The notes beneath the pieces were generated by a model that was given only the letters and a program-made list of their open reading frames with translations, had not been told where the DNA came from and ran no database searches. Positions 41,433 to 54,194 of a DNA stretch of 64,000 nt are shown here, piece by piece. How positions within the stretch are numbered: the first letter of the stretch is position 1; each line of letters starts with the position of its first letter. Position numbers and translations under genes: made by a program. The stretch comes from Lepisosteus oculatus (Eukaryota; Chordata; Actinopteri; Semionotiformes; Lepisosteidae), in NCBI RefSeq assembly GCF_040954835.1, contig NC_090712.1, forward strand, positions 2,365,284-2,429,283, given 5' to 3'.

Positions 41433-44400
41433 CATCAAATGTGAATGACAAACTACGGGCTCCGTCCCTTGTGGGCTTTTACTGTTTCCACCTCATCTGC
41501 CGAGATGCACGGAAAAAGTGCTCTCAACTCGATCAAGGCCCATCATCCTCCCATCCCTCCCCCCCATCGAAAATGAATATCATCTCAGCATGGCGACATT
41601 TTGCAGTGTTTTTTTGCTTAATGGCCAGTAAGCTCAAATTTTCCAGCAAGTTAGAATGCTTAAAAAAACATCCCTTCACTGCGTGTTTTTTCAAAGGACT
41701 CAGCAATATCTGATCCGCAGGATTCATCTGATAGACTGGCATATGGATACTAGGCTATGAAAGTTAATATTCACGGGAACGGAGCCAGACCTGCCTGAAT
41801 AAGTTGTCGGTTATGCAGCGATGACTGTTGGAAAGAATCTCCACCTGACTGATGTGATGCAGCAAAAGATCAATTACTGATTTTTGTTGAATGGAGAACC
41901 CAGGTAGGGGCTTCTCTCTGTTTAATTACTTCGTTATTTATAGACATGTATCAGTTTCCCCCCCCAGTGATGGCAGTTAAAATACAGTAATCAGACACCA
42001 AAGCATCTGACCCATTCTTCAACACTGCCCTTCTGTGTCCGAAAACATGCACTAAGCTCTTATACAATAAATGCAGATTTAGAGAAACAACCAAATGCTT
42101 TGAAAAAAAAACTGATTTGTGTTGGGACTGGCTATAGAAGCATGTGTGTTTGTTTCCGAAACACAATGTTCACATGCACACCTCCAATTACAAAACACTT
42201 TAGGACATATTCCGGACTTGATAAGGATTTGTGTTTTTTTAAACAAAGTTATCAAAAATACGTCTCACCAGCGTTTGACACATGGAACTGGGAAATGCAT
42301 GTTTTGTACTGCGCTCTAAGGATATGGTCAAGTGTGTTCATGTTCTTTGAAAACTGGCTGCCCTTATATTAAAAAAAAACAGCACAGACCTGCACACGCA
42401 TTCTGGAGCTGTAGGAGATGCAGGCTGGTCTGTTTCTTCACTGCTACTGTCACTCTGGCTGCTGTCTCAAATGGATGTGAAAGAGAATTACTTGTAACTC
42501 CTTTAGTAGTACACTGATGAACGCAGAGTTCATCCTTGCTTTAAAATGAACCAAATATTTTTGAGAGAATAAAAATAGGTACGCACCACAAAACATGCAT
42601 TTTCTATTAATACGAGACAGATTTGTAAATTTATTTTAACAGTTTTGAAAGTTAACTATAAAATCTTTTTTTAGTTCAGAAACACCTCATTTTAAGCTAA
42701 TGTGTGTAGAACGTTTCGGGTTTATTTATAGCTATGTTTTCCTCATCCAAACATTTATTATTCAGGCACACAGCAAGGTAGAAAAGGTACAAAATAAAAC
42801 ACTGGTCTTTGAATTTCTAGAACCTGTCTTAAGTTTTTAATTCGAATAAGGTGTTGCTAATGTCCCAACACATTTGAGCTGACAAATGTACAATCTGTTT
42901 CTGTTCTGCTGAAACCTCACAACAGTCATGATGTATTACGATTCCCAAAACAAATACTTTTAGAAAAAAAACAAGGACAATCTTAAAGACAAAAGTGAGC
43001 GCATTAGAAAATCATCTTCCTTTTTATTAATAATGTTCCAGATAATTTCCAGATTTGAACAAATAAATCAAATGGTAGGAAGAGATAGCTTCAGGTTTAC
43101 ACCACTTAGAAATGAACTAAATAGCCATTTAACTAAAATGGGATAATATTAAATATATATGAGCAGAGCAGGGACACAATTAACAACTGTCCACTTTTGG
43201 TTTAAAACAACACAATGAGTTTAAGACAGACGTTGCGGTAACTTCTAACAAATACGCACTGATAATATGCAAGACCAGATACATAGTACATAGTAAATAG
43301 AAATATCAAACAGCTGCTCCTTGGTGACATCCTCTGGATGTCTTTACGAAGAATGGAAAACAAGCTAACTGGTCTGGTTTTAAGACTCCGGCTGACAGGG
43401 GTCTGGGGGACACGCAGCTCAGATTGCTACTGAAATAAATTGTGCCCCCAGTTTAATCTTCCCATCAGAAAGCCGACAGCCTCGCTCGGGGCCTGTGAGC
43501 AGTTCCAGCGCTGTCACCCCACTTGTCAATGGCCGGGCAACTGTGCTCCTCGCGGCGTTAATAAGCTAAAGGCAGCCCTGCTGGCATCGGCTGGCACTGT
43601 TCCCAGCGACACCCAGTGTCTGCCAGTGCCTTTTTTTGCTTCATTATTCACTAGTCATGCGACATTTTTTTAAAAAAAGGCTACTTGCACAATAAAGGAA
43701 AGTGAAATCAAAGCCAAGCTTCTCTGAAAAAAAAACAAACGACTAAATGTAGTGATGAGACCTTAAAATACAGGGGTGGCTGAAATTTGTCGGGCTCTTG
43801 TATGAAAGCACTCGTTCGCAGCGCTCAAGCCCCGAGCCCAGCGAGCCAGGCGGCTGAGGGGGGGGATTCGTGAAATGAACGACGAGGCAGTCTTCACCAC
43901 AAAAGCACCGCGGCCACGCAGGGAGGGCCTTCAGCCGAGTTTGAACATTTCTCTCAGGCCAGCCGTCTTCCCCAGCGCTGGAAACGCAGAGCAGCAACTG
44001 CCCCTGGCCGTGTACAGCTCCGTTTTACAAAGAAGAAGAAGAAGAAGAAGAAGAAGAAGAAGACGATGACTGAAAAAAGAAAAATGAAACTCGAGCAGGA
44101 AATGTTTGTGGGGCCATTGCAGTGAATGGCCTCGTCGCCCTGGCAACCGGATCACTTCATCAGTTCAGCTAGCAGATGGTGGGTGTGCAACAGGCAGCAT
44201 ATGTTCCAATAAGCACCAATCTCACTACAGATGGAGGGTGGGAAGAAGGCTGGCACTGAAACATAACCTGACATTTCCTCCTCATTTGGTGCTGCATTGT
44301 TACATATCACAAAGGGAGATTAGCCAGGAAAACTGAATAGCAGTAGAAAATCTGTTTAAGGACAGATTACTAACACCCCATCGCATTTCTTGTAGGATTT

Positions 44401-47400
44401 CATTTAACCAAACTGCCAGGAGTGTTGGTATTTCTCTGGTCACAGGGCTAAGGGATGAAGTACATCAGCTTTCATTGTGCCTCAGTTTTAACTGTTTGTT
44501 AAACTGTTTCTTCTTTTGCATGACATTACAAAAGCCATACTATCTCATCTAGAAGGAAGAAAAGCTGCTAAACCCAACATGTGTCATTAGGAACACTGTC
44601 CTAGGGGACGGGATATGAAAGAAACCAAGCAACTTGGAATGAAGACCATGTTGTCAACGCAAGATTTGCGTTTTTTAAGCTTATCAAACTCTGCAAGTCT
44701 GGAGCTCCTTTAAAGAGCTTGGCCGGTATCTGTTTTTAATAAACACAATATGACATGCACACTGCTTTCTAGGGCAGCTAAAGAGTTTTTAAAAAATAGC
44801 GTGAAAAATTACACTTTTAATTTAGTCGAATTTACTTTCAAACAGACAGGTTCGACCATTCGTGAAAGAAACAGCTCCTACAAGGCAGTGGTGTGGGGGA
44901 GGGTTAAGGTTATGAGCCTCTCGCCTTGTGGTAGCAATGCACACAGACAATATGTGCACAACATTTTCTACCCTGATCATGGGATTGTTGTGCGTTGCAG
45001 GCACAGACCACGCATGAGCGAGTCCTGGGTTCATTGGGGAAGCTTCTGCACGACCAGGCTGCTGGGTTTTACGGCAGTTGTCTGATTTGGTTGTGGCAGA
45101 GCTTGTTGTCATGTGTGGCCCTGTACCACCTTTTCACATTCTGGAGCTCATGAAAGATTTATAAAAATGCAAAGCTGCCGGCCTTGGGAGCAGGAATACA
45201 ATCTGCCCGATGAAGAACATTATCAGCTCAGCTCTCCAGTCTGGACACACTTGTCGGGCTGTGAGGGATAGGACTAGCCATATAGGAAAGCAACACCCAA
45301 GAAATGAGCAGCTTAGTAGGAACCTGTGAATTTCTAATTGCTTTTTTTATAGTCCAGATTGTGACCAAGTCCGTAAGTTATTCAGGGTATGAGCACAAAC
45401 CTTGGACACTGAAGTGTAAGGCAGTACATATTCGTTCTAGATGTAGATGTGCCTTTAAAATTCATTTGCAGGACATATGCACACCACAAGGTCTTACGTT
45501 TTCTCATTAATTGATTGGACAGATTTGCTGCTGCCCAGCAAGGTGAGATTTCTGTCACACAGGTATTTGAGTAGCACTGACGTTTACTTACAAACTGGTA
45601 TCTGGAGTACAACACCTTTCTCTTCCACAGATCGACCTGCACCCAGACACGAAATTCAGGAGTAACACTGCCTGACAAAAGGTTTGAAGACATTTTAGCA
45701 GTGAAGAGAGAAACAGGCTAAGAGAGAGTCCACCACCATTTTGGCTTGTTAAAAAAATACAGTCACACTTCTGAACACAAAAATTCTTTAGGATTAATTC
45801 AAACAAGCAGTATTTCACTCAAAACTAGAGAGAAGAGGAATGCTGGCAGCCTGCTCGGCAATGGCAAACTATTTTTGGATTTCTGCCGCTGTCTAAATGG
45901 AGCAGAACAGCACACCTGTGTATTGCGGGCCCCTTCGAGTCCCGGCTCCATTTTCAGCCAGGGCTGGTAAGTTAGTGGGCCAGTCTGGGCACTGGGATGA
46001 CCAACGTGGTACATCAGAGGCATCTGCACTGAGGTGAGCACAGCGCAGCCTCAGAACCATTCGCACTACTGGAGTGTTCGAATATACGCTGCGCTCCACG
46101 CTGCTGGGAGATGGAGGGACAGAAACGGAATCTGTGGGAGAAGAGGCATCCCAGCCACAGTCCTGTGCACACTCCTGCGCCCACACATCTCCACACACAC
46201 GCGGTCCGCTGAATAAAGACACTCTGCGGATTTCTTTCTCATGTCATTACTTTCGACTTGGACGCTCTGTGTGTGCCGTTTCTCCACAATTACAGTAAAC
46301 CCAAATTTGGGAGCATTTTCTTGGAAACAAACCACTTGAAGATATATTTATAGTTTGTTGATGGCATGGTAACTATATTTGTTCATTCAGAATCAGAGCT
46401 ATGTCTTTTTGTCTTTTGTTTTTTCTTCTTTTTTTTTTGGCCTGTGATGCAACTACCCTACTATTCGTGATGTCAGATTTACAAACATTATATGCTTAAA
46501 TCATTTCTCTGAAGCATCTAATTAAATAGCCCAGTTAAAGCAAAGAACATAATAGCTGTGCTTAGTCTTCCTGTTTACTTCCCTGGCATCACTCTCTCCT
46601 TTTAATTTTTTAAAGGCTGTAAACATCATTTTAATGTTTTAAAAAACTGGTGTTTTTTAAAACCTTTTAAAAGGGTGGATTTATGATCTGAACTAACAGC
46701 CCAAACTTCAACCCAATAAACAACATCGCTGACACAGCTTGAAACACTACTGATTAATTTACCACCGACTCTCCTAAACGTACAGAATTATCATGGATAG
46801 CTGTCTGTACAGATCCCTGCATGCAAAAGTATCTGGAGAATTTTCACCTTAAAACACTGCTTTTTTTCAGTGGTACTGACTAGGCTTGGAAACTGTAATG
46901 CCTCCCGATAGCAAAACAAAATGAAAAACCTTAAAGGAGAGGTTGCAAGTGAAACAAATCGTTCAGGAGAGCACGTGAAAAACAGACCCACATTCCAGCA
47001 GGAGAAGTTCACCTGTCTGCCATAAGCGAGTCCCATCAGGCCTTAATAAAGGAATATCACAGCAAACCACTTGTAATGTCTGGGGCTGCAGCCACTGTCG
47101 GCGCCCAACCCCCAGCCTGGTGCCCACATCCATGAGCCGCCGACAAAATACAAAACCCCAAACTCAAACCAGTGGCTCTGCTAAACACAGCACTTCAATT
47201 TCAAGACGCTGGTCTCTGGGATTACTAAAGAGAATGCTGTATAACCATAGGCTCCATTCAGCCTGTAGGCTCCACCCACTCCTCTCCACAGAGGAAACTA
47301 AGATGACAAAGCGCCAAACTCCAGTTCCTGTGGCAATTTCCCCCTTAGACAGAGACCACTACTCGCTGCACAACAGACAGCCCCTCGCAGCCCCCTTTCA

Positions 47401-48054
47401 ACAAGGGGGACCCCACCCTCTTTTAGTAGGGCGCACAACAACCCCCTGCACTGCCTCTGGAACCAGGGCACTTACACAAACCACCGTGCCTTTAGGCTGA
47501 TGCTATATTTACCATTAGCACACATGAAACTTCACCATAATTAAATTTGTAATGGATAGCTAGGAAACCTAATGTTGGGAGGATGTGTTGTTGTGATTTT
47601 TTTTTTCAGCACATGGGCCCAAGGCGTAGCCTACAGTTCACAGAACGTCCCTGCGGACCAAGAAACCAAGATAAATAACATCTCTTCCATACATCTTATT
47701 TGTGAATAGAGCCCATTTAGACTGAAACAGACACTGCTACTGGGGTTTCAAAAGTGCCCCATAAATCAGCTACAGCTACACCAATCTTTGTGAACACAGC
47801 AAGCAGTCTCATACCGCCTGCAGTATATTTACACACTGTTAGGGAGACTTTCAATGCTCGTTGGCTCCTGAAATCTTCACCACTTTTATCATCTCAAAAT
47901 AGATTCTTTAAAACAACATTAAGTATGTATGCTAGAATAAATATAATGCACTATTTAACCCTTTTAGATTTGCAGACATTTGATGTTTAGTTTCTTTTAA
48001 TAAATGAGAAGTCTATTTTTTTTCTGAGCAAAAAGCTTGTTTCTTTTTCCTTGC
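41433..48054. other. Intergenic, no gene seen
   Basis: About 6.6 kb with an (AAG)n at 44029. The FAM120B terminal exon and 3' UTR could lie here or further right, but I could not recognise them. Confidence 0.4.
44029..44063. repeat. (AAG)n microsatellite
   Basis: About 11 uninterrupted AAG units. Its long Arg-only reading frame is a by-product of the repeat. Confidence 0.95.
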
Positions 48055-48240
48055 TTTCAGTTTTCCAACCATTATCCGCAGAGGACAGCGGCAAGCCAGA
48101 GACGAACATGGCGGATACAGGCCGTAAGGTGGACAGGACTGCAGTCTGTCAGGCGACACAGACGCTAATATACACACAGGGACGATTAGACACCAATTAA
48201 CCTGGCCTGCCTGTTTCTGGGAAGCTGGAGGAAGTCTTTA
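48055..48240 (-). repeat. Dispersed repeat of the 'CTGTGATGGACTGG' family (copy D, degraded)
   Basis: Diverged reversed fragment: 'ccattatccgcag', 'acaggactgcagtctgtcag', 'gacaccaattaacctggcct' and 'gggaagctggagga' match the family order. Confidence 0.55.
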
Positions 48241-51200
48241 ATAGCAAAACACATAACACAGGATTGTACTAAACTCACTCTTTATTTCTCCAGGCTTGTG
48301 AGCCTGCACACACACTTAGGCCTAATGTTATCTGACCTGAATTCTTTCCCATTTCCTCCACTGCAGCCTATGTGCCAGCCAGCCTTCTAGGTGTATGTCA
48401 TCTGTTTATCTAACAGTTTGGCTGCTGCATTTACTGAGGGGATGCAGCCATCAAGTAGTTCAGTATTACCAAACTACGTGTAAAAGGTAAAAAGTCGTTT
48501 TTTACAGGATGCTGGTTTTAAAAGAATTTCTAATGCTGTGAGAACCCTATGGCATCTATGGAAGAACTAGCGCCGAATGAGGGAGTAATGGGTCTCTTTC
48601 TGCTAATTAAAAATGAGCAAAGGGGCAAATGTTGCCCAGAAATCTGGGAATACCCTGTCCAGCTCAAGCCCTGCCCCCCCGATGCCTCACTAATTGTGCA
48701 CTGCTGATCCCAGTCACCGTTACCGAAAGACACAGCCCAGACTTGAACTGGGCACAAATGAGGCTTTGAACGAGAGCCTCTACTGACGGAGTGATCCAGG
48801 AGCTCAGAAGCTGATGATTTTGATGCTCAAGATGATAGCAGGCTACGACCCCCTTTCCACTCGGTTCCAGATATATCTAGAAGTGCAGAGCTGGTTCAAT
48901 AAAGTGTGCCGTCATACTGCATTTCAGAAAGATCGTGGCACTTACACTCAGCAACAAATCAGAAGAGAAGTAATATTAAAACTGCTGTCACGATTTTTAG
49001 AAGCTGTTGCTTTTAAGGACAGGGGTCAGTCTTTAAAGCACCGTGTCTTTGGGAATGGAAACATCACATAAGAGTAAGAGGACTTGCGGGACAGGCATCT
49101 TAATCCATCCTGTTACAACAGTGATGCCTGCTATTGCCAACTTATTAGCACACGTCTTATTAGCCCCACCACTTACTACAGAACTGAGAAACAGAAACTT
49201 GCTGAATTGGCCAAGTCCGATTTATGCCATACGTTTTTCTTTTTCATGTGGTTGAAAAAAGGTAAAATAACAAATAAATGGGAAAAAAAACCCACTTTCA
49301 TCTGTTTTATTTTTGTAATTCATGAACACAGGATTCTGAAGGCATAATAAAGAATAGAACCGATCTGAAACTCAGACTTTGAAGCCATATGGACACCCTA
49401 ACTGCAGACTGGCAACAGCCTTTCAAAGGCAGGACTCTGACTGCTCCCCACACACACACACATTAATCTCTGTGATTTGCTCAACAGAGAATTTTCATCA
49501 TAGGTTTCCTTCAATTACAGGCTGCCTAATTGAAATGCTGAAGCTTGTCTCCTTTGGTCAGTTTTCATCCAGCACTCCTGCAAGTCTAACAGATAACAAT
49601 GTGACTTCTGTGTAGCTGGACTTCGTCCAAACCACAAGGGATGAAAGATAAGAGATCATCTGGGACTAATTACTTCGTTTACTGAATATCCAATAAACCG
49701 TGGGTTGGCACTTTCTTTGGAAGTGGTCCCTTTTCGTGTTGGTACTCAACTGGAAAATACTTCTATGTTAAGCTGTTTCAATTTTTCTTTCTACGTTTTG
49801 CATTTGTTTGGGCACTGTCCTTATCTGGAGAAAAAAAAAACATTAATGAGACATTACTGCTGGACAGTCTGTTGCATTCAATGTTCCAAAATAATTATTT
49901 ATTTTTTTTAATTGTCAACAGGCTGTCTTAAAGCTGTCCATTTAAAAAGCATCCCACAGGTCGCAAGTGCTACCGCAGTGGGCTTCAGCACTCAGAAGCG
50001 ACTCCAGACCCAGACCCACAGCAAGGCAGGCAGCAGGTGCTGTCCAGTCAAGTGGATGCAGGCTGTAGAACTCTCCTGGTTAGACTAATGAGAGCAGCTA
50101 GAATTTAGCAGAGCCTTCTGACTCCAGCACAGGGGGATTCACCCGTCCACTGCTGCACGAGATGCTACAAAAGACTTCTGCATCCACCAGATGGGACGTG
50201 CCACATTGAGCTCCTGCTGGACTGCACAGACTCCCCACTTGCATTCCACAGTGAATTCTCCTCCATAATCGAATGTAATGATTTCATTAAAGGCGGAACA
50301 AACAGAAACTCTTCAGGCCCGGAGTGCCTTAGAAGTGTTTTTGAAGACTGCGGTTCCATTACAGTCCTCTGGTCTTCTCGTTTCTCCCTGTTTTCAGTTC
50401 CCTTACAGGCCGCCTTCCTCTGCCCTGCCCGAGCCGCTGGTCAGGGGAAGTTGGGACGTGTGTTTTGAAACAGGGACCAGCTAGGGAACAAACAACCAAC
50501 AGAAAAAGAAACATCTACGTTATCTGCAACACAGCTTGGAAAAAGACGAGAATTGTACTCTTTCAAACAAACTGTAAAAATAATCATCCTGTAACAATGC
50601 CTTTAATACAGTAAAAATACAATATATCAGCTTTGTCATTGCTGTCCAGATTGATGTCACTTGCTTGGAGAATTTTGCAAACCCTACTTTTAAATGAACA
50701 AATAATTGCTGGATTGACACAACATGGTATGGGTGTGTTAAACTACTGCAACAAAGTGGACAGGCGCCCTTGTGCATCCTCTGTTTAATTAACTCTACTT
50801 ATGTCTGTGCTAGAGGTCACAAACACTTGCGCCATGTCGTAGTTTAATCCATTCAGGAAAAGCAAGTGTTTCACTTCCAAATTGACATGCTTATGTCAAC
50901 TTTTAAAATTCACACTTCGGGAAAATGATCAAATTATATGAAATCATGTGAGGATCCGTATAGGTAAGTAAAGGCCTTTCATATCACATTGATTGGTAAA
51001 TTAACCCTTTAGAATCCACGCTTTGCACCATTCCTTGAGCATAAAATTGAACAAAATGACTTTGTTGGCAACATAAGACAAAGAAGAAAACAAAGGCATC
51101 TCCATATAAAAGGAGGAAGATTTAATAGCCAGAGCAGATGCAGCACGGATACTGGTACCCCCCCAGCTATAGATCTGGCGCATGGAAACAAAGGGTCACA

Positions 51201-51329
51201 CTCCTGACTTGGCTCTTGAACATCCCCAAGCCACGGTGCACAGGACTGCCTGTGAGCCGGGACACCTTACAGCTCCCACAACAGCGCCGAAAAGACTTGA
51301 AATAAGGGGAGGTGAGTGAATCCACTCGG
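48241..51329. other. Intergenic or FAM120B 3' flank, no gene seen
   Basis: Short frames only; no known repeat recognised. Confidence 0.4.
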
Positions 51330-51865
51330 TTGTCTTCACAACCCTCGTTCCCTGCAACGGAAGTCCTCCCCAATGGGGAACAAACGGCTCAGTGATGGAG
51401 GACTGAGACACATGGCCTCCATGAAGATGACCTGGTGCCTGCTGGAGTCTTCCATCGATCCTTGAAAGGGATCCACCACTTGTGCAGAGGTATACTGATG
51501 CCCTGTATACTGCTAGTGCGCCCTCTTCCGCTGAGGAGGCTCTGGCCTCCTCTGCCAGTATGAACACTCTGTCGTCAGCCATGGCAGCTTCTTCACCTCC
51601 ATCATTTACTGAGCCAGCAGGGGGCACCCTCAGTAGGGGCAGGGGGAACTCTTGGAATGCTGTGTTTCACCCCTGCACACCAGAGGCTTGCAGAGCACCT
51701 CTGGCAACCCTGCTGCCCACTGCCGCTCCTGACCGGGTGCCACTTCGAGCTTCGTGCCTGACCTGCTGCATGAGCACCTCCTGCTTCGGACAGCCCGGGT
51801 CTTCACGCCCAGCTGGTGCAGGCTTTGCAACCCCTGTTCCCTGAAAAGGAACACAGTCACCTCCC
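51330..51865. mobile_element. Possible LTR-element remnant
   Basis: A GC-richer block bounded by 'ccctcgttccctgcaacgga' plus 'ccaatggggaac' on the left and 'cccctgttccctgaaaagga' on the right. These resemble motifs at the ends of fish LTR retrotransposons. Inside is a 120-codon Ser/Ala/Pro-rich open frame (51482-51844, plus) with no recognised domain. It lies directly beside 5S-SINE copy 7. A real exon or unrelated repeat is equally possible. Confidence 0.25.
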
Positions 51866-51872
51866 CCTTTAA

Positions 51873-52436
51873 TTCCTTACACTTCTATAGCGCTTTTCTG
51901 GACACTCCACTCAAAGCGCTTTACAGGTAATGGGGATCCCCTCCACCACCACCAGTGTGCAGCCCCACCTGGAGGATGTGACAGCAGCCAGGGTGCGCCA
52001 CAATGCTCCCCACACACCAGCTCTCAGTGGGGAGGAGAACGGAGTGATGAAGCCAGTTCAGAGATGGGGATTATTAGGAGACCATGACTGGTAAAGGCCA
52101 GAGGGAAATTTGGCCAGGATGCTGGGGTTATACCCCGACTCTTTTTGAGAAACACCCAGGGATTTTTAATGACCACAGACAGTCAGGATCTTGGGTTTTA
52201 TGTCTCATCCGAAGGACAGCACCTTTTTACAGTACAGTGTGCCTGTCACTGTACTGGGCATTAGGACCCACACAGACCTCAGGGTGAGCGACCCCTACTG
52301 GCCCCACTAACACCTCTTCCAGCAGCAGTCTTAGTTTTTGCCAGGAGGTCTCCCATCCAGGGACTGGCCAGCCTCACACCTGTTGAGCTTCAGTGGGCTG
52401 CCAGATGTGATTTGCAGGGTGATATAGCTGCTGGCA
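51873..52436 (-). mobile_element. 5S-rRNA-derived SINE, full length (copy 7)
   Basis: A complete reversed copy from the GCGCTATA tail to the head (ending 'gatatagctgctggc'), including reversed GGTCTCCCATCC. It is more diverged than copies 1 and 3, including a substituted box A region. Confidence 0.8.
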
Positions 52437-54065
52437 TTTCTAGTCTCTCACAGCTGACCGGCCCATTTAGGCTAAAATTGGCCGAGAGCAAGCGATCATT
52501 CAGCCTTTCAAGGGAAGGGGAGAGCCCTGCGATATCCCAGCTGGGCCCCAGGGGCCTGATCTGGAGCAGGTCTTCAGTATTGTACACTGGCACACATCCC
52601 CACTGAGATTTCTGCATACTGAAGGCCTGAACTCACCGGGGTGCTAAGTGATACCTCTGCCTGCTCGGCCCTCTGTATCTCGGTCTGTGTCCCCGTTCTG
52701 CAGAGAGGAAGACAAAAAGGCATCAGCGAAGGAAGTGCCGTCCATGCACCAGGAATGAGGACAGAAAGAACTTTCCGAAACTTTTTTTTCCATCAGGGGG
52801 TTAGGAGGCCTTTTCGACTATAGGGGTAACACTCTAAATTTGTACTGCATGTTGTGTGACAGTGTAAAATGCTTCACACAACAAATGACAGTTCCTGAAA
52901 AACCAAAAGCGCTGCACGTGGCTAATAAGGTTTTTGGATTGTGTGTGGTAATTATCACCACCATCCCAAGGAAAACCTGTTTTAATTTTGAAACAATAAC
53001 AAAAAAGGTTATTATTTTTAGGTTTTGGAACAACATCATACCCTGCAAAAAGGAATTTCCTGTACATTTTTGTGACTGCTGTCTATATTTTTAAATTTTT
53101 ACCTGGACGCAGAGTACCAGTGTGCCACCGGAAGAAACGTTTATACAACCCTGACGATATTAAGTTACTCTGAAATTTACTGCAGTACAGTGACAATGAC
53201 AAAAAATATCAGCTTCTATGTTGACCAATCACTTCTAACCCAAAGTCCTATTTTTACACATGATGCATCGATATTTGCAGAGTCGTTTCTCTTATGTGAG
53301 CTTCACTAAACCCAGCAGCATGATAGGCTCAACACACATTCTCAAGGGCTGCATGAAAGAAGTGGCCTCAATTTGCTAGTAAAACTATTACTGCATTTTC
53401 TGTCCAAAACCATTTAGGTTTTTTTTGCCATCATGTCCAAATTTGGACTTTAATGTTATTGCTGCTGGGAATTTAAAAATCTGTGTGCCTCTTTTTGGGT
53501 CTTGGTCAGAAGCACTGAGCACTGACGTTGCAGAGAAATTGAGCAGATTTTGAATATGGTTACATTTTATTTGCAAATCTACAAAACTTCTGTGGAAATG
53601 TCCCATTCTATGTAATCATGCTGAATGAAGGCGTTATTTTTTAAAGGGATCAATGCCTCTTTTCTTAAGGCTGAATTATTAGAGAAGACAAAAATACAGA
53701 TACCACCACACTTTCATACTGCGATTCTTTTTTAGCTGAATTTAAGAACAGCAGCTTGCTGTTAAAACAACTGATTCACACAAGTGGTGCTAATAGTGTT
53801 AAGGACTATCAATTACAAAGAAAAATACCAAAACAGCCAGGTGGTGGCTAAAATGTTAAATTCTAATTAAATATTTACATGTGTTTGATAAATGGAATAT
53901 TGCAATCAAAATGCACCTCCAGCAGAGACGATACCTTCAATGTACCTATGGGTTGTGATTGCAGCTCCCTCCTATAACCCTCCTCCAAACTCCAAAACCT
54001 ACCAGTTTCCGAGTTACGGAGCACCTTCACAATCTGGCTGGCAGAAGGCAGCCAGTGTCTCCTAC

Positions 54066-54194
54066 CTTGCTGAGGTACACTGTGGCCCCTGTACTGAAAC
54101 CGGCTGCTGGGAGCAGAGAACTGGCCTGGTTCTGGCTCTCTGAAGTGCTGGGGTCTGCGTTCTCTGGACTGGCATCCACCTCCCCTTGGTTTCA
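54066..54194 (-). CDS. FAM120B: FAM120B Arg/Gly-rich tail exon
   Basis: This 129-base exon encodes VKPRGGGCQSRERRPQHFRE then PEPGQFSAPSSRFQYRGHSV and PQQ(G). The acceptor AG at 54195-54196 and donor GTAGGA (54060-54065) give exactly the phase left by the 56430 exon. Basic, Gly/Gln/Tyr-rich composition is typical of FAM120 tails. Confidence 0.75.

Noticed and set aside
43875..44069. Open frame ending in an all-Arg run
   Set aside because: The run is produced by the (AAG)n microsatellite.
47120..47500. 126-codon plus-strand open frame
   Set aside because: No recognisable domain, no splice context and no flanking coding similarity; consistent with chance in a CA-rich stretch.
53085..53150. Candidate FAM120B terminal exon on the minus strand (acceptor at 'atatcgtcag', then a 22-codon frame to TAG)
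   Set aside because: The phase fits and the length is near the human tail, but the polypyrimidine tract is poor and the residues do not resemble any FAM120 C-terminus.
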